From Lachnospiraceae bacterium (lineage in GTDB: Bacteria; Bacillota; Clostridia; Lachnospirales; Lachnospiraceae): a stretch of 41,324 nt of DNA. The position numbers were made by a program, and so were the translations under genes. The notes under the pieces are model-generated. The model saw only the letters and a list, made by a program, of their open reading frames with translations. It made no database searches and was not told where the DNA came from. The stretch's first letter is position 1; every line of letters starts with the position of its first letter. Of the stretch, positions 39,425 through 41,324 are shown one piece after another. The stretch lies in NCBI GenBank assembly GCA_910574195.1, contig CAJTBF010000021.1, positions 1 to 41,324 on the forward strand, written 5' to 3'.

Positions 39425-39544
39425 AATCTATACTTCGATTTCACGATAGATTACGCTCAGGCACTGGCTTTTCGTAAGGCGAATGGCGATTATTTGCGGG
39501 AAGGACAGTGGAAAGACCTTATTGTTGAAGTGTATATAATTTAA
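39425..39544 (+). pseudogene. Gene remnant after the recombinase
   Basis: A short frame with protein-like composition (NLYFDFTIDYAQALAFRK, then GDYLREGQWKDLIVEVYII and TAA). It has no start codon of its own. It contains 9-bp inverted repeats GTAATCTAT / ATAGATTAC at about 39432-39459. It could be the 3' end of a chromosomal gene cut by integration, or a displaced fragment; I do not recognise the family. Confidence 0.4.
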
Positions 39545-39550
39545 ATAGAG

Positions 39551-39580
39551 AATCCCGTCTTTTATAAGGCGGGATTTTCT
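39551..39580 (+). terminator. Terminator after the gene remnant
   Basis: AATCCCGTCTT (39551-39561), loop TTAT, AAGGCGGGATT (39566-39576), one wobble pair, then TTCT. Confidence 0.75.
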
Positions 39581-39692
39581 GATATACTTGGTGAGAAAAC
39601 TAAAGAGTATTTATGTTTGAAATTAAGAGGATATAGATTACATCGAATATTTGTAAAGTGATAATTTCAATTATTGAAATTTGGAGGAAAAA

Positions 39693-41171
39693 GTGATAGC
39701 ATTTAAGAATTATAAAAAAAGTTGCATAGTTACCGATATAGATAAACACGCATGTTCTTATCAGGGACAAATAAGTGTCTTAGAAAACTATCGTGTAATG
39801 ATTGAAATTATGAACGTACCACGGGAAGTGTGTATACAAATACGAGAACTGGAAAATGCGGTACTATGCTTAAGTGTAGATAATAGGAAAGTGACAGCAA
39901 GAAGATTCCTATTCAGAGAAATGAAGGGAAAACCGACAGATGAAGATTTCAGAAGCTGTTATTTTGATGTGACAGTTGAGGTATTTGATGTTTGCTGGGG
40001 AGAAGAAAGTTGTGCAAATGATATTGAAGAATTTCTTTTTGATAGTTTCTCTTGCAGTGTTACAGAAGGGACAGAATTAATTGGTTTAACACCTTATGAA
40101 GAGATTGACAGTTTGAAACTTTATAGTACAGAGATGGATTTGGATATAAAAGCGGAAGTAAAGGAATTGCATTCAGCATCAGGCTTTTCTTGTTATGCTG
40201 TTCATGATGTCATCAGAAAGAATTCAGAAATTAGGTTTGGTATAAAAAGTCAAATTCAATATCAAGCAAAGGAAAAGATAGGAATAGATGCTATAAAAGA
40301 AAATTTATATAATATGATTCTATTTCTAGAATTATTGAGTGGTGAATTGATTACAACTACTCAAGTTGTATTATTTAAAGATGATAAAAAATTTGACTAT
40401 TTGGGGAATTGCAATTTTCCTAAAGATAATTTGACTGTTTTTAATAAGAATAACTTTGATAGTAGATCGTTTTTAAGGGAAAGTCTATTTAAGGTATCTG
40501 ATTTTGAAATATTTTTGGACGAGGCAGTTAACAAATTTGCTTTATTAGTCAAAAGTAAGAAATTAGCCTTTGATTCTTATAAGCAGGTATTGTTAGATGA
40601 TGATGTTGGAATTTCTACAACCAACAAGTTTTTAAAAGTAATGCAAATGATTGAAGGTATGGAAAGAAATGATGTTAGTGAAGAAGAGCAGAAAAGGTTT
40701 GATGAACAAAAGGAAGCTATTCTTAGTAAGCTAGACAGTCAAGAAGATAAGGCGTTTATAAAGAAGCATTGTACAAATAATGGGGATAATTTTATTAAGT
40801 GTATTCAAAAAATAACAAAAAAATCTATAATGTCTTTATCAGGACTTAGTAATAATGAATTTAGAGAATGCCATACACATACGCTATTGTCCAATATAAA
40901 AAATGATAGGGATGTTTATACACACGCATCGCATACGCAAACCCCTATATTGAGCATTGATGAGATATACTGGATAGTTGTTTGCTATAAAGTTTTTTTT
41001 AGAGTAGAAGTGCTTTTAGAATTGGGAATAGATATAAGTCTTATCAGGAAAAGGTTTTCTCATGATAGATATTTTGTAGGAAGTTATAATAACCTTTTTA
41101 ATTTGAAAATTAAGCAGGAGGAGAATTTTGAAACTGGAGAATATGATAGAATAATGCGGGGATTTGACTGA
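39693..41171 (+). CDS. HEPN-domain protein, ApeA-like candidate phage defence
   Basis: A 492-residue soluble, AT-rich gene; GTG 39693 has GGAGG (39683-39687) at good spacing. The N-terminal about 250 residues are beta-rich with a layout like the ApeA N-terminal domain (YQGQISVLENYRVMIEI, SCYFDVTVEVFDVCW). The C-terminal about 200 residues are helical with a HEPN RNase motif R-x4-H: RDVYTH at about residues 406-411 in the segment NIKNDRDVYTHASH. Single-gene ApeA systems carry this arrangement and are thought to cleave RNA in abortive infection. That it is a defence gene is inference from motif and layout. It stands alone between a terminator and an IS3-family element, just outside the recombinase. 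Confidence 0.7.
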   Translation: MIAFKNYKKSCIVTDIDKHACSYQGQISVLENYRVMIEIMNVPREVCIQIRELENAVLCLSVDNRKVTARRFLFREMKGKPTDEDFRSCYFDVTVEVFDVCWGEESCANDIEEFLFDSFSCSVTEGTELIGLTPYEEIDSLKLYSTEMDLDIKAEVKELHSASGFSCYAVHDVIRKNSEIRFGIKSQIQYQAKEKIGIDAIKENLYNMILFLELLSGELITTTQVVLFKDDKKFDYLGNCNFPKDNLTVFNKNNFDSRSFLRESLFKVSDFEIFLDEAVNKFALLVKSKKLAFDSYKQVLLDDDVGISTTNKFLKVMQMIEGMERNDVSEEEQKRFDEQKEAILSKLDSQEDKAFIKKHCTNNGDNFIKCIQKITKKSIMSLSGLSNNEFRECHTHTLLSNIKNDRDVYTHASHTQTPILSIDEIYWIVVCYKVFFRVEVLLELGIDISLIRKRFSHDRYFVGSYNNLFNLKIKQEENFETGEYDRIMRGFD

Positions 41172-41213
41172 TATAAAGTCGAAAAATCTTATTTTGCCGA
41201 TTGGTTTTCAAAA

Positions 41214-41324
41214 TGATATGCTCCCCTTATGGTAGACAGATGAAATAATAAAACTGTCACTATAAGGAGGAGCATATTTTATGGGACAACATTCAAAATA
41301 CTCTTTTGAAATGAAATTAGATGC
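41214..41324 (+). mobile_element. IS3-family element, left end (cut by the window)
   Basis: Begins about 41214 (TGATATGCTCC) and contains the first transposase codons. Its left part folds: ATGCTCCCCTTAT (41218-41230) against ATAAGGAGGAGCAT (41262-41275), which includes the ribosome site of the transposase. The right end is outside the window. Confidence 0.6.
41281..41324 (+). CDS. IS3-family transposase OrfA, first codons only
   Basis: The frame from ATG 41281 reads MGQHSKYSFEMKLD and leaves the window. The start resembles OrfA (HTH) proteins of IS3-family elements (KYSFEMKLDAV). GGAGG at 41266-41270 lies upstream, inside a hairpin. Too short for more than a family-level call. Confidence 0.6.
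   Translation, partial: MGQHSKYSFEMKLD

Overview
The window reads as the right-hand part of a large integrative and conjugative element (ICE) of the Tn1549-like type common in gut Lachnospiraceae and other Clostridia, ending in flanking DNA. The host assignment is inference from gene families (TnpV, TTRAP, ArdC/YodL/DUF3849 giants, MobC plus MOBP relaxase, large serine recombinase, AgrC/AgrA-like and BceAB-like genes) and from codon style. No type IV secretion genes lie in the window; they would be expected to the left.

Layout. Positions 1-19,960 are ICE maintenance and establishment genes, all on +. They are a 5'-truncated topoisomerase III, an adenine methyltransferase, two small proteins, and a giant (about 3,400 codon) antirestriction/N6-methylase/SNF2-helicase gene that is split by one extra C. 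A complete tnpV gene is nested in another frame inside that giant's linker. Then follow a GNAT toxin-like pair with its own promoter and terminator, a second giant (ArdC protease-like, YodL, DUF3849, nucleotidyltransferase, DUF4316-like), a TTRAP protein, a strong terminator and a zinc-ribbon protein. A 23-bp palindrome encoding the peptide ETSGHDVQK recurs six times (three exact or with only the centre base changed, one with a single arm mismatch, two decayed) in linkers of both giants.

Positions 20,000-27,260 are a cargo cassette: HxlR regulator, PEBP protein, a frameshifted aromatic-acid-exporter-like gene, a LytTR response regulator, an AgrC-like kinase, an acyltransferase-like membrane protein and a BceAB-type ABC transporter. 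This is probably a peptide-antibiotic sensing and resistance unit.

Positions 27,370-33,670 are an accessory patchwork: an XRE regulator, the tail of a GHKL histidine kinase, a 20-bp tandem operator-like repeat, an unknown gene, an AT-rich NUDIX-HAD pair, and two paralogues that share a conserved N-terminal segment (MNVNGIG...AGYETR) but have unrelated bodies. Each paralogue is preceded by a two-hairpin RNA-like element with compensatory changes. An IS110-family element has landed between the leader and start codon of the second paralogue.

Positions 33,730-39,413 are the transfer and integration module: XRE regulator, MOBP relaxase and MobC on the - strand with an inverted-repeat-rich oriT candidate upstream, an HTH protein, a hairpin-dense non-coding stretch, a small SHOCT-like protein and the large serine recombinase. 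Beyond it are a gene remnant, a terminator, an AT-rich HEPN (ApeA-like) candidate defence gene, and the left end of an IS3-family element cut by the window edge.
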